Source: Ascaris suum
Taxonomy: Eukaryota; Nematoda; Chromadorea; Rhabditida; Ascarididae
Assembly (NCBI GenBank): GCA_013433145.1
Contig: CM024180.1
Coordinates: 868,001 to 932,000 of the forward strand
Length of the DNA: 64,000 nt
Direction: 5' to 3'
The stretch's first letter is position 1, and every line of letters starts with the position of its first letter. Below are positions 1 through 11,500 of this stretch, one piece after another. A model generated the notes under the pieces. The model made no database searches, was not told where the DNA came from, and was given only the letters and a program-made list of their open reading frames with translations. The translations under genes were made by a program, and so were the position numbers.

Positions 1-107
1 TTTCATTCTAGAAGGTGTTATACCTTATTCTTCTTACCTCTTCGGGAAGTCGTATTTTCCAGTCTTATTGCATTTCATCATTCAAGCTGTATATCTCCTT
101 ATTACAG

Positions 108-147
108 GCTGTTGTAAATTCGACGAATTGAAGCGAGTGAAGCGAGA
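108..147 (+). promoter_or_regulatory. 5' leader of FCF1 with candidate trans-splice acceptor
   Basis: The pyrimidine-rich stretch ending TTATTACAG (to base 107) is a good acceptor 40 bases before the FCF1 ATG, and no coding exon is visible upstream. In nematodes this arrangement is typical of spliced-leader addition. It could equally be the end of a cis-spliced 5' UTR intron. Confidence 0.4.
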
Positions 148-3100
148 ATGGTGATCTTTCTTTATTTTCCAATCTTCGGTGTTTTAATTTTTTTTTCTAA
201 ATTGTAACAACTAAATTATGAAAAAAAAAACGGATCATAAGAAATATTTAATTAAATTTATAATGTTTATCGATTGAAGTGCACAACTGATAAGATATCG
301 CTTTTGTTTCCGTCCCGAGCACTATCATCTGTGGCTACTTATGCCGGTCATTTGCGATCTGGTCATTTGCGCCGCTTGGTTATTGGCCATCTGGTTACTT
401 TGATTATATATATGGCTGCAGCCCCTCCTTGGTACATATCTTATTTTTACAGGGAAAATTGAAAAAAACGCAGAAATTTGCAACACGACTTGCAAAAATG
501 ATCAAACCGACTGATTCAAGAATGTTGGTGCTTTTGTCTTTTTGCGTTATTTCAATTCTTCTGTTTCGTTTCTTTCTAATTTTATGTACCTTTGCCTGTT
601 TGTGTTTATAATGAGCGTTATGTTGACACCATTTCTACAAATATTCATATGTGAATGCCCTCAAGAACTATCGAGGCTAGAGCTATGAAACCAGCTGATT
701 GTATTTTATACATTTGAATGAAATTGTTTTAGCTTTCAGCTTGATTCTTGAGCTTCAAAAACGAGTTGTGGGCACGTAAATATTTCCCGGGAATTTCCTC
801 TCAAGAGGACATTTTACGGCTATCCTAACTGCAAAACATTTGAGAAACCGACCTTTTTTTTGAAATTTAGTGTGAATTCAGTTAAAATATAAACGCACTA
901 TTGCTCCTCCTTCATTATTCGTTGAAACCGGTTGATTTGATGCGTATAACTGCGAGGTTGCGCCTAGCACCAAGTCATTTGACATACTTTCCTGCCAGTC
1001 CTTCATTTACAGTCAGTGGACCAATCTGCCTGAAGGACTTTCATTTGTACAGTATTTTTTTGTTCTGGTGCAAGATACTCCAAAGTTAGTTCCTGTTGTG
1101 TAACGCTATAGGTAGCTATCAGTAAATTCTTCATCACGCAGTACGTTTGCTTTAATAAATCAAAATACTATGAGGTCGAGGGAGGAGAGAAAGTAAGAAA
1201 GGTCGAAGGCGTGAATAGATTTTTTTGATATATGGCAACGTCCTTCAACGTTTTCCCCACGCTTAACAATATCGGTTGTTCACGCTCATCGGTAGTGCTT
1301 TAGATCTTTGTGATATGGTACGATGGCTAGTGGTTGTAAAAAGCCTATGAACGCAGACATGGGGAATTAGAACTGTGGAAACTGAGATGAGGGATAGAAA
1401 AGAGAGGCCGTAGGAAGAATCTTGCGCATTAACCTGCTGTCCATTATTATAGCCGAAATCTCTGCTAATAGGCGTAGTGCCACCCACTATCATTCAATTA
1501 TGGATGGCGCAAATTGCCGTTAAGGTTCAGGCTGAGGCTATAGCAAGGTAGTATGAATGATCGGAAATATAAGAAAAGAAAAGGAATCGAGGAATTGTTG
1601 GAGGGAAAGATGTCTTCTTGCGATAATCCTTCTGCGCTTTTACCCTCCTGTGAGGTGCTAACCAATCCTGATATTGGGAGGAGGGAGGGTAGAGTGGGAC
1701 TAGCGGGAACATATCTGAGGATACCGTCGTATCATTTTATAGGCACCAGGCTGACGGTTACAGTTTTTGTATCAATGTTTTGCTCTCTCTTGATCCAGGC
1801 ACTCTCGATGAATGTTTTCCATTTCCATGCAGTTTTACTGTTTATCATTGAATTTAGACTATTTTTTGATCGTTTATTTATACTATATTTACTATTGAAT
1901 TAATTTTAGCATTTCTTTCACTTAACTAATTCCATCATTTCTTTAATTTTCCAGAAAGGAAGGCGATCGAGTAATAAGGAAGAAAAAAGAGGATGAACAA
2001 GCGTTAAAAATTAAAGAAGCGTATGTTTCCTTTTATTTCATTCATTGAGCATTTAATTGCCTCGAGTATATCAGAAAATTTCCCCATGTCAATTCGATTA
2101 TGCGACAACAAGGAATAAGTTTGCCCGTTCAGGTTGTGTGATAGCCGTCCAGGCATTCAGCTGCTCCCACTGACTAATGAATGTAATTCCTAAGTGAAGC
2201 CAACGGTCTTTCCATCTGTGTATAGGAATTCCTTGGATGTTTTTATTTCCAAGTTGAAATAGTATACATTAAAACATAAGCAGCTGAAGTTTCTTACGCT
2301 CTGACTTTCACAGATATGCTGCTGCACACATCCTTCCATACAGAAGCGTTTATCTTTCCTTACTTTTTCTCCAATTCTGGATAGATTTCAGCGTGAATCC
2401 ACAAATTTGCCTGCTTCACCTAATGCACCATAATGCACCATACAGACGTACAAGTTATGCCAATTTATGGACGGTCGATGCATGTTTTCAGGCCGCAAAC
2501 GTCATCGGCGATGTTCCTCAAGTACAATAGCCAGCTTGGTCCGCCATTCCATGTAATTGTTGATACGAACTTTGTCAACTTCTCTATCAAATATAGGATT
2601 GATATGATGCAGGGATTCATGGATTGCCTTTATGCGAAAAGTAAGTTGTTTTTTCATTTCTTTATTGTGATATTAACTAGAACGACCACCCATCTCTACT
2701 TCCTCCCATTCCAAACCTTCGAAACCACTTGAAATGTTATGTAGTAGCTGTAGCTCACCAAAGTTTTAACAAGTAACTGCGCTTCCTCAATGAATCCATG
2801 TGCTATTCCTTTCTCTCTTCTCTTAAAACCTCGCGAAAAACTATCATATCATTTTATCCATTTTTGGTGCGAAAATTTTTCGCTCAGAGTTACATGCCGT
2901 CCAGGAGAGACATCAGTTATGCTGCATTCATCTTCATCTGTATTGTTGCCATTTGTTTCTGTGATTGTTTTAATATTGCTGGCTTTCCTTCCTCTGCGCA
3001 CAGAAATCACTTACATTCTCGAGATTATTGCTTCGAGAGTTGTTTTCAGTTGCAAGCACTCGTTTGCGATCCTTCTGCTTTTCCAGCCCCAGAATCATGA

Positions 3101-6100
3101 ATTCGACTTCGATCCCCGAGCTAGTATTGCTGCTTAGTTTGTGGTCGCCTAATTATGTCCAGAAGTATTCGGAATGTCCTAAGTTCCTAACCTTGATTAT
3201 CCTGGATTTACCACAATAGAGTTTTCATTGTGATCAAACATAACGTCCTTTAGTCCTAGTCGGCTTCCCACATCGGGATTTCGACCTATCAAACCGTTCG
3301 GAAAGGATTTTTGTCATGCTTTTCAAAGGTAGCTTTCAGTAGCCAATTGCATCTCATTCTCGTCTGTGAATTGGGTTCCTCAAAAATGTTCTTGAGTATA
3401 TATGGCTCGTCAGTCATGTAATTCATTAGCAAATATTTTCAGCCTTATAAGCTCCGCCCATATATTTATTGATTCTTGATTTGTTCCAACTTTTTCCAAA
3501 ATAAAACATAGCAATAAGGTGCAACTTAAATGTTTTGGGTGATTTCGGTAATGAAATATCAATTTTTCGTATTTATTTAGCACCAGATTGGAGAGAGTGC
3601 ATTTCTGCGAAATATTTTTAGACTGAGTTGCGCCACATAAAATGTGACCGGAATAATAGGGGGAAGGGGAATGCTAGGTGAGCGCTGCACTTTCATTTAT
3701 TTCTTGGCGAATATCTGTCAAAAACAAGACCGTGAAGTAAATATTGGTTGCATTCGATGGTCATCGATTGCCATTGCAGGCAGCCAAATGCACCTGACTG
3801 ACCGTAGTAGACCTTGATCCGATTGGCAGATGGAGTTGCACAGTGTTCTTCATTATTGGACTTTCGCAGATATTGCACTTGATTTACCCGGTGGGTGGTT
3901 GAACGAGTGACTAGCCGCATAAATGCCTTTTAAAGTATGCAAACGATAAATCTGCACGCATTCTAAGGCCAGACGAATGCCTCATTGTTTTCGAATTGGA
4001 AGCAATAAAGCCATCCTGAGAGGTGAGTAGATACAGTGGCTGAGTTGTTCGATTGAAGGTGACAGGTAACGAAGGACCGCTATTGGTATATGTGTTCCCT
4101 CGATGAGGGAGGTGTATTTATTCCAACGGCCGTTTTATTCTGACTACGTCGAATTAAGTCTCGAATTAGATTAAATTTCAAAGCTAAATTAGACTCTGAG
4201 TTAAATTAAGTCTATAACTTCAATTCAAAATTTCAGCAATTCCCTATATAACGGATTGCGTTTTGGGCGAACTTGAGAAATTGGGACAGCGATGCAAAGT
4301 TGCATTGAAGATCATCAAGGACAATCGCTTTAAGAGGTTAACATGCTCACACAAAGGTGTATACGCCGATGATTGTATTGTGCAACGTGTCACGCAGGTG
4401 ATTTATTTTCATTTCTTATTATTAAATTTGGCATTGTAACCTTTTAATACCAGGTTTAATACGCAGGTAGACCTTTAATAATTGTAACCTTTAGTATAAC
4501 CTGCATTACAATCGTTTGCAATAGGTAAACATTCTGTTTTGCTTAGCTGAGTTTTGCGTTGTGGCACTCAATTTATTAGCACGACTGTTGCAACAGAAAG
4601 TCGTTATATAATGCTATGTTTAGCAGTGAAATGTTTACGTTGCTCTTTTTCTTAATTTATGGACGTGGAACACTTTAGTGGACCTGTACTGAAATCGGGC
4701 ATTTTATCACCTGAAATCGTCGATGGCGGAACGTTTTCGGAAGTATTGCAGTCGGAATGTTTGCACAGTTGTTTATAGCAGGGATTCTCAAGTGTTAACG
4801 GACAGATGGCCTGGAATGAGAGGCTTTATTTAGTTTACGGTGAAGCTAACCTCATGCTCGTTTATTAGGAGGACATTCATTAGTCGTTGAAAATACAACA
4901 TTCTTGTAGTCCTTGGAACTGGGATGTGAACATGTATTGTTTCTTTTATGATGGTTATTATTCATGGCTTTCAAATTAAATTCACTAAGGCAAACAACTT
5001 TTCGATGATTGCAGATCGGTCCTTGAGGGTTAACTCCGTGCTTTTGACATGAATAATCAGTTTAGAGTTTAATTAGAACAAGGCTGACGTTCATAGAGGT
5101 CTCGGCTCTTGTTATATGGCCTTGCAGTTGGAAAGTGTTCGCAGTTAGGGCGCTTCATAACAGTTTGGGGGCCATTTTAACCAACATTCTTGTTGTGGTG
5201 AACGACCGTGTTGCAGCTCAATTTTGCATAGATCGACTTCGGTGATATCTACTCTTCTCTACAAACCGGCAGCAGTACAACAAGTCCGGCGTGATGGTAT
5301 TGAATTCAGCCATCTCTGACGTTGACTAACTATCCCCGTATAGTCGCTTAGAGATTCGCCGTTACGCTGAGTTCTGAGGTGTACGTAGCGACGGGCGAAA
5401 ATTGACGTATTGTGCCCGAAAAGCTCTTTCAACGTCTTGACGGTGTCTTCGAGTGAGACTTCAGAAGCTTTCTTAGATAGAATATGGTTGGTGAAGCGGG
5501 CGTACGTAGTGGCATCTAGCTTCGAGACGATGAGGCGGGCGGCGCGGCGTCATCGAGTGTCGCTCCGTCCTTAGAAATGATATCTTCGAATCTGTTGAAC
5601 CATGCGTCAAACGTGCCGCCATTGTCTGGATCGTAAGCGAACTCAGGCAGCCGTGTCGACAGCGAGTTTGCGATAAACTCTGCAGTCGATGCAGGAGGAG
5701 CAGGTTTGATAGCGGTCAGCATCCGCTCAACCCGCTCCAGTAGCGCCTGCTGCTGCCGGTCCGCCAACTCCAGGACGGCTGCGAGCGTCCGCTGCTGTCG
5801 TTCCTCCTGGACTTCGAGTATTGCTCGAACCGCTTCGATGTTGATTACTGCTGACGATCCATGGCTTCCTTCCATTGTTGTCGATCCTTGTCGCTCGAGT
5901 ACTGATCGCCACTTGTTGTACTGCTGCCGGTTTTTAGAGAAGAGTAGATATCACCGAAGTCGATCTATGCAAAATTGAGTTGCAACACGGTCGTTCACCA
6001 CAACAATTCTAGAATAAAACATAACCTATGGGAAATAAATAAATTTTACAGCATAAATGCTATATGGTTGCGACATGCGATAAGGATTTAAAAAGGAGAA

Positions 6101-6195
6101 TACGCAAAATCCCCGGCATACCCATAATGTATATTCGACAGCATCGCTATTCGATCGAGAGGATGCCTGATGCCTATGGTGCGCCGATGTTCTAG
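148..6195 (+). CDS. FCF1: rRNA-processing protein FCF1 (Utp24-type PIN nuclease), six exons
   Basis: FCF1/Utp24 is the PIN-domain endonuclease of the small-subunit processome that cuts pre-rRNA near the 5' end of 18S in the nucleolus (family knowledge). Exons: 148-150 (ATG only), 453-523, 1955-2020, 2492-2640, 4237-4397 and 6052-6195. They join in phase to 197 codons; human FCF1 has 198. Visible features are the basic N-terminus ([11 protein letters not shown]), [14 protein letters not shown], the family-typical [11 protein letters not shown] and [13 protein letters not shown], and the C-terminal [12 protein letters not shown]. The acidic residues expected of the PIN site are present: Asp71, Glu108 and Glu110, Asp141 and Asp142, Asp160 and Asp162. 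The start is chosen because ATG lies directly before a GTGATC donor and the next exon opens with GKLKK, matching MGKQKK of other FCF1 proteins. A splice acceptor at 106-107 precedes the 5' leader. The fifth intron carries a retroelement. Only the one-codon first exon is less certain. Confidence 0.93.
5191..6005 (-). mobile_element. 815-bp rearranged LTR retrotransposon with inverted ends, in FCF1 intron 5
   Basis: The element is flanked by a 5-bp duplication ATTCT (5186-5190 and 6006-6010), and its outer ends read TGTTGTGG and CCACAACA. The first 92 bases (5191-5282) recur as reverse complement at 5914-6005 with only two mismatches seen by eye. Each 92-mer starts TGTTGT and ends ACAACA, as an LTR would. 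Inside, on the minus strand, is a leader and then the 5' part of a gag-like gene. A normal LTR element has direct LTRs; here they face each other and pol is absent, so this is a non-autonomous fold-back derivative. The matching arms and intact target duplication suggest a recent insertion. It lies wholly inside an FCF1 intron, antisense to the gene. Confidence 0.8.
5283..5875 (-). pseudogene. Truncated and frameshifted retrotransposon gag-like ORF
   Basis: The minus-strand ORF starts at ATG 5873-5875 (MEGSHGSS). It has a glutamine- and leucine-rich helical N-terminus, then [23 protein letters not shown], the sort of conserved block seen near the start of gag in nematode Ty3/gypsy-like elements. 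The frame closes at 5516. A one-base shift around 5540-5560 restores a gag-like reading ([12 protein letters not shown], then [20 protein letters not shown]) that continues to about 5284 and is cut off by the inverted LTR-like arm. No protease or reverse transcriptase is present, so the element cannot move alone. Family assignment rests on sequence flavour and remembered gag patterns, not a search. Confidence 0.65.
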
Positions 6196-8531
6196 GAGAC
6201 TCTCATGAACTTTGACATCTTGAGTTTGCTGAGCCGATGCCATTTTCTACTTGAAGAAAGAAGAAGGTATGAAAATTAGCAAGATCAAAGATTTGAATTT
6301 TGGGCTGGAACTTCGAGACGTTCCTTCCTGATGGGACACGCTCATTGCCTCGGAAAGTTTACAAGAATTTCCCGTGCGATAATCGTTTTTCGATCGTTTG
6401 GAAAAATTGGAAATTTTGGGAGTTGTAGCATTTCACGTTACATTATGATGCGTATGTGGGCATATGGTTGAATTTTTTCGTTGTTGTTGCTAAAATTCAT
6501 TAATGTATTTTTATCGTTCATCAGTATTTTATATGTTTTGTTATAAGGTTTTATTGTGTGGGTTCTTGCTTTAAAAAGTGCTATTATGAGTTTCAGCTAG
6601 CAGTGCTAAGAGACCCCTCAAATTCGCCTCTCCTCCCACCTTTTCCGGCTTTTCGCTAGCTTTCTCTAAAGAGTGGGGAAAAGTGGGTACAGCGGAATTC
6701 TTTTGAGGCGTCATAAATAACGAGACGAATCAACTCAGTGATGGAGGTGGAAAGCATATAAATTCTTTGCACAATAAAAAAGTGGTTCGAATAAACATTC
6801 ACTTCAGTATTATTTTTCCAAAATTTTCTACAAGCCTGGAAAAAGAGTGTCGTAAAACAGTCGTCGGAGCTTAAGGGGCGTATACGAATAAGCATGAAAT
6901 CATGCGTAAATTGTTTGAAAAGATTAGTCCCAAACATAGTAAAGCGGAGAGGTTGATCTTACACCCACATCGATCCTGATAGTACCAATACAGTATATCG
7001 GATGGAGCCGTCCAACTGTGTACAATAAAGCCAAAAATAGCATTTTATATTGCATGCGATTATATGTCGGTTCAAACGTTTATGGAAAATTGCGACTTCT
7101 ACCGGCGTTATGGAGTTCGTGTCCTGTCGTATCTGCATTGTACCCAACATTGTGGGATTCACTCCAAGGCATATCATATTCTCTGGAAACTTGGCAAAAA
7201 TTTTATTCATTCTTTAATTCATGAATAATTCAATAGAATAAGGTGAAGAAAATGTTATTGGCGTTCGTGAAATTCAAAAAAAAAAAAGAGGAAAACGCGC
7301 GAAATGTTTTTTTTTCAACGATTTGTCTGAACGTAATTATTATTCCATTTAGGCGACGATCATCATCATCAATTTTTGTTGTCTCATTGAAAGAGAAAAT
7401 TTCATTTAATGCGATTCGATATTGAGCTGAAAAAAAAATTTTTTTTTGCTGATAGCATTCTTATTTCTTTTCGTTTAGAATTTTGTTGAATTGTGCGTTT
7501 GATTAATCGTAAATTTTTATTTGTGGTTTTTTTTCAATTTATTTAAGTATTATTCGCCAATATGGATTATTGTAATTCTGTATTGAGAATATGCAAATGC
7601 GATAGAAACGAGGAAGGAAATGTTATTGTCCTATGATGGCTAGAAAAAAAATGGTTGTTATGAAAATTTTGGAATTTTTTAGTGATGGAGATTTTGGGTT
7701 TTTATGGGATTTCTCATTTTATCACATATACAGAGCCTATATCGCTTCATATATATCATTTGTATAAGCATACAACATTTGCTTGGCACGGAATATTGCA
7801 TCTTAACAGATGTTTGTTTAGGTCTGAAGGGAAGAGCTAATAAGAGCCGGATGCAATGTCTTGCTAATGAGGGTATATTAATGAATTTAGGAGCTAAAAG
7901 AGTTCTTGTAGGAGTCAATGGTACAATTAAAGGGGCGCAAGGAGACAAGATTTCTGCGCTTTACTTAGCTGTTGATATTTATTACTCCTACATAATTTCA
8001 TTTATCATGTTTGTTATGGAATAATTGGTAAAAGAGTCGATGGGAAAATACGTCAGGGAATTGCGTGACATGTTTTTCTTTTTTTTTTGCAATCTTGGTG
8101 ACTAAGTTAACCAATCTCGCAACTTAACGACAGATAGTAGAACATCCACAGTAATGCGTTTGGTATTTCTGGTGAATCGACCATCGTTCCTAAAAATGTT
8201 TATTTTTCAACGTATGTTGTTATTCGACGATTGGAAGGTGTAACAGGTAGTTAGGCACATCAAAGTGCGCCGAATCCCTCGAACTGTCCTTGATTGCATT
8301 CGCCAGATTTCGTCACTCTAGCTGCAGATATTTCCCAAGTTGAAATTACCACGCGTGCAACTCCAACTATCCATGCACAAACGTGAAGTCCATGGCTTCA
8401 TGAATAAGATTATGGAAGGTTATAACCGTAAGGAGTTGCATCCATAGTTATAGTGTACGCGTAATCGATATTACCACTGCAATTGAATGTACTGTAATTG
8501 AATACACAATGGTGATGTCTAGGTTTTGCAG
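6196..8531. other. Intergenic region between FCF1 and the single-minded gene
   Basis: About 2.3 kb of AT-rich DNA. Open frames at 6656-6937 (minus), 6959-7210 (minus) and 7704-8024 (plus) have no recognisable motif and low-complexity composition, so I do not call genes. An upstream exon for the next gene (the lysine-rich start of the basic region) could hide here, but none was identified. Confidence 0.5.
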
Positions 8532-11500
8532 ATGAGTGCACGTAATCGACGAGATTTAGAAAATCGTGAACTAGCGCAATTGGCAGAGAGTTTGCCTCTA
8601 GCAAGTGCAATCACTGCACAACTTGATAAGGTCTCGAAGTTTTCACTAATCGTTCACTCGACGATCAATCTAATAGGAAAATCTTCGTCATTACATTCAG
8701 AGAATATTAGTACGTTGAAGTTTCGCCGCTTTGCTGCAAAGAGAATTAGCTGAACCGAGTTGCCACCTTAAATAATACCGTGTTCGTTCAAATACAGCCC
8801 TACCTTCCTTTGTATAAGGTTTCCACCTTGAAAACATCATTGGCATGATATGTATATATATAACAAGCGCACAACTTTGCAAGCTGATAAGTGTAAAAGG
8901 AACTGGCACGATATTCGGCTTTGCACCTTGATTACACGACCACATGCCGTTATAAATCACCAACAATTCAATCGGTTTCTGTATCTCGACTGAAAAATAA
9001 GAGTCCAAGCGCTGGGAAATGTTTGCAAATTTTTGCTTGTCTGTATTTCTTGATGCACCTAACTGATCTAAGGTCATCATGATTTGCCTTTGAAAAACAG
9101 ACTTATAAAAGCGGGCAAGTAAACAAGCGGAAGAACTCGCCGGAAAGGCTGATACGAAATGCGCCTCTACAGGTGCATTAGTCAGATCAACGGGTTTAAT
9201 AATTTGTTGAAATAGAAAACACCGAAAAGCGTATTCCTATTTCCATTGAATAAACCCGCTCTAAAAGGTCTGTTTCCCGACCCGACCGATTGCAAAATGC
9301 AACTCGATCGGTGTGACACGCCTGCAAATCCAGCCCGCTTAAAGGACTATGACTTGAAAGATGCAATGGGGACTCTAGGTTCAATAGTCTTAGAGCTGAA
9401 ACTCTAAGACAGACAGACAGAGGAACAGACAGGTTTACGTATGGAGGATACTACGTCATCGTAGTGGATTTTGCCAGTTCGATTTCACTTGATAATGAGA
9501 TGCTGACTCGGGATCGACGAGAGGTTTTGCAATCCCTCAGGCAAAGAAAAGTTATTTATTTTTAGGTTTGCACTTAGTGCTTTCCAAAGAAATTGTGCTT
9601 GTAAATTTTACAGTGTTTACTATTCATAAGAATGTGTAGCGCTTGCTACGGCTGTTTCAATATCTCATAGAGAGAATCTTATTTATACCAGCTGAGTCTT
9701 TCTACATCAACGATTGAATCTCCCAAATGGTACTCTATGATTTGCGAAATAAAATATCACGCAGATCACCAGATGTAGATTGGCATGTGTGCTACGTCTG
9801 AGTAAAGAGTTTTTATAACATGCAACTGCAGTAGCGTGGAAATCCATATAAAAGGGTGAGCCAAATTGGGAAAGGAAAATGAGCCAAAAGAATATTTTTT
9901 ATCCGCTGCGAGCAATCAATCAACGATTGAGCGAGAAAAATGACTTAGCAGATAACTCGGCGTAAATAAATACGTATAAAAGATTTCAAAACGAAACATT
10001 GGTCTAAAGATGGAAAATAAGTTATAAACACAATTAAAGACGGAGAGAATACAGTACATTGAAGCAATGTTAATGATAATATAGAAAGGATGTAAAAAGA
10101 AAAATGAATAAGATTGAAAAATTAATGCATAGTCGTATTCATCAATTGTTAAATAATTTCCATTTAAAGGCGTCGGTAATTCGTCTCACATCAGCTTATC
10201 TATCGTTGCGTCGCATTTTTCCACACTTCGAGGATATTAACGATGAGCTCATCGAAGTGGGCTCATTCTTATTGCAAACACTTGATGGCTTTGTGCTGAT
10301 ATTAGATCCTCATGGAAAAATGATGTATGTTTCTGAAACCGCATCCGTTCATTTGGGACTCTCACAGGTAATAATCTCCTTCTACCATAGAATTTTTAAT
10401 AGGCGCCATAGGATTACAACTTTTTCATACAGAAGCGAAAGATTTGTGTTGAATATTAAGCTTCTATTGAGAGATAACATTGCAAAAAAAAAAATCTAAT
10501 AGTGGAAAAAAGGAGAAGTCTATCAAAGAGACGTTGTATCTCGTTTTGTATGGAACTCTTAGTGTTTTAGATCATTCCACGATTTAGAAGACTTAACCTT
10601 TTATTAAAGAGACTCGGATTCGTATGAGGGAATAAAGAAGTAGCATTTTGCTATATACGAGAAGCGTGCTCGGTTGCCCTACTCATCTCTGTAGGACGAT
10701 CATTCTTCAGGTCGAGCTAATAGGTGCGTCGATATTCGATTTTCTTCATCGAGATGATGAGCCCGAATTGCGTTATATTCTTTCTTGTCTCGATTCGCGA
10801 CGTCTTAATACGATCATTCCATATACGGAAGAAATTGAAAGGATGTTTTTCGTTCGGCTACGATGTGTTCTACCGAAGCGAAATGCTGGGATCACCTATA
10901 ATGGATATAAGGTTTGTGTTGTAAAAAGAAATTACTAGCGGGTCGAATAATTTCAATTAAATAATCGAATAATATAGCTTCAACGAAAATTTGATTGCTT
11001 GATCAGACACTCCATCCACCACGAAGGGAAAGGGAGGAGGGGCAAGGCGTTGCATCCTTTTATTAGCAGAGTCCTTCGATCGTTGTTTTTTTTTTTACTT
11101 ACAAAAGCTCGCGCTCAACGATGTTTTATGAGCACCAAATTTTGGAGTCTTCAGCGCTTTTGTGCTAATGCGTCTTATTTCCTGTTTTCTTTCATACAAA
11201 GAGAGAAATTACGGAGAAGCTCATTCTTGCCGAAGCAAAATAAAATCAATTAATGCCTCAGAGCAAGGAAAAAACGACTGAAAAGGGTGTCTGAAGAACT
11301 GCATACCGACATATGTAGATTTTTACTGAAGGAAGGAAGAGGAAGCAGCATTCCGATAAAACGTATGACAGAGACGATCTTTAGTTGAGGTCAAGCTGAT
11401 CATATCATATGCTACTGAGTTGGGTGGCACTAAGCTGAGGTCAAGCTGCTGATGCCCGATATCTTCGACTTATATCAGTTTCATTTGATCAGTTATGGCG

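Noticed and set aside
7704..8024. 106-codon plus-strand ORF between FCF1 and single-minded
   Set aside because: Intergenic, no motif, and no way to join it in phase to either neighbour was seen.
8697..9080. 127-codon minus-strand ORF in single-minded intron 1
   Set aside because: Composition is protein-like but no motif is recognisable and no partner exons were found. Left uncalled.
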